The position numbers were made by a program, and so were the translations under genes. From Alkaliphilus sp. (GTDB lineage Bacteria; Bacillota; Clostridia; Peptostreptococcales; Thermotaleaceae): DNA of 5,244 nucleotides. Position 1 is the first letter of the stretch. The number at the start of each line of letters is the position of its first letter. The notes beneath the pieces were generated by a model. It worked only from the letters and a program-made list of their open reading frames with translations, was not told where the DNA came from and searched no databases. This document shows, piece after piece, positions 5,240-5,244 of this stretch. Location: NCBI GenBank assembly GCA_018335765.1, contig JAGXRU010000029.1:1-5244 (forward strand). Direction: 5' to 3'.

Positions 5240-5244
5240 AATAT

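Overview
The window is AT-rich chromosomal DNA, and every gene I can support reads on the minus strand. The content fits a low-GC Firmicute of the class Clostridia: separate secD and secF genes, near-perfect AAGGAGG ribosome sites, a TIGR04086-type membrane protein, and above all the SCIFF peptide (scfA) with its radical SAM maturase (scfB), a pair known as a near-universal marker of Clostridia. I cannot name the genus; a Tissierellales or Alkaliphilus-like organism is only a guess.

In transcription order, from the right end to the left: a TIGR04086 family membrane protein (5188 to 4796, probable TTG start); an extended -10 promoter just beyond its stop codon; the 46-residue SCIFF precursor scfA (4725 to 4585); a strong intrinsic terminator (4546-4578); scfB, the thioether-forming maturase (4498 to 3140); a gamma-class carbonic anhydrase-like protein that overlaps scfB by 4 bases (3143 to 2637); a consensus-like promoter (2565-2593); secD (2531 to 1269); secF (1253 to 372, start moved three codons in on ribosome-site evidence); a gap of 140 bases with a long stem-loop; and the first 77 codons of apt, which runs off the left edge.

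The genes form at least two functional groups. scfA and scfB form a ranthipeptide system: ScfB is predicted to install a Cys-to-Thr thioether on ScfA. Their layout (strong promoter, short precursor gene, terminator, then maturase) should give much more precursor than enzyme, with the maturase and carbonic anhydrase-like genes made by read-through. SecD and SecF form the proton-driven accessory complex of the Sec translocon and have their own promoter. The TIGR04086 gene and apt are flanking members of a gene order often seen in Clostridia (yajC, TIGR04086, scfA, scfB, secD, secF, recJ, apt). recJ, often found between secF and apt, is not there in this window.

The system here is a known class rather than a wholly new one, but ScfA is short and easily missed, and its biological role remains poorly understood. 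No tRNA, rRNA, CRISPR array, insertion sequence or prophage feature was seen.
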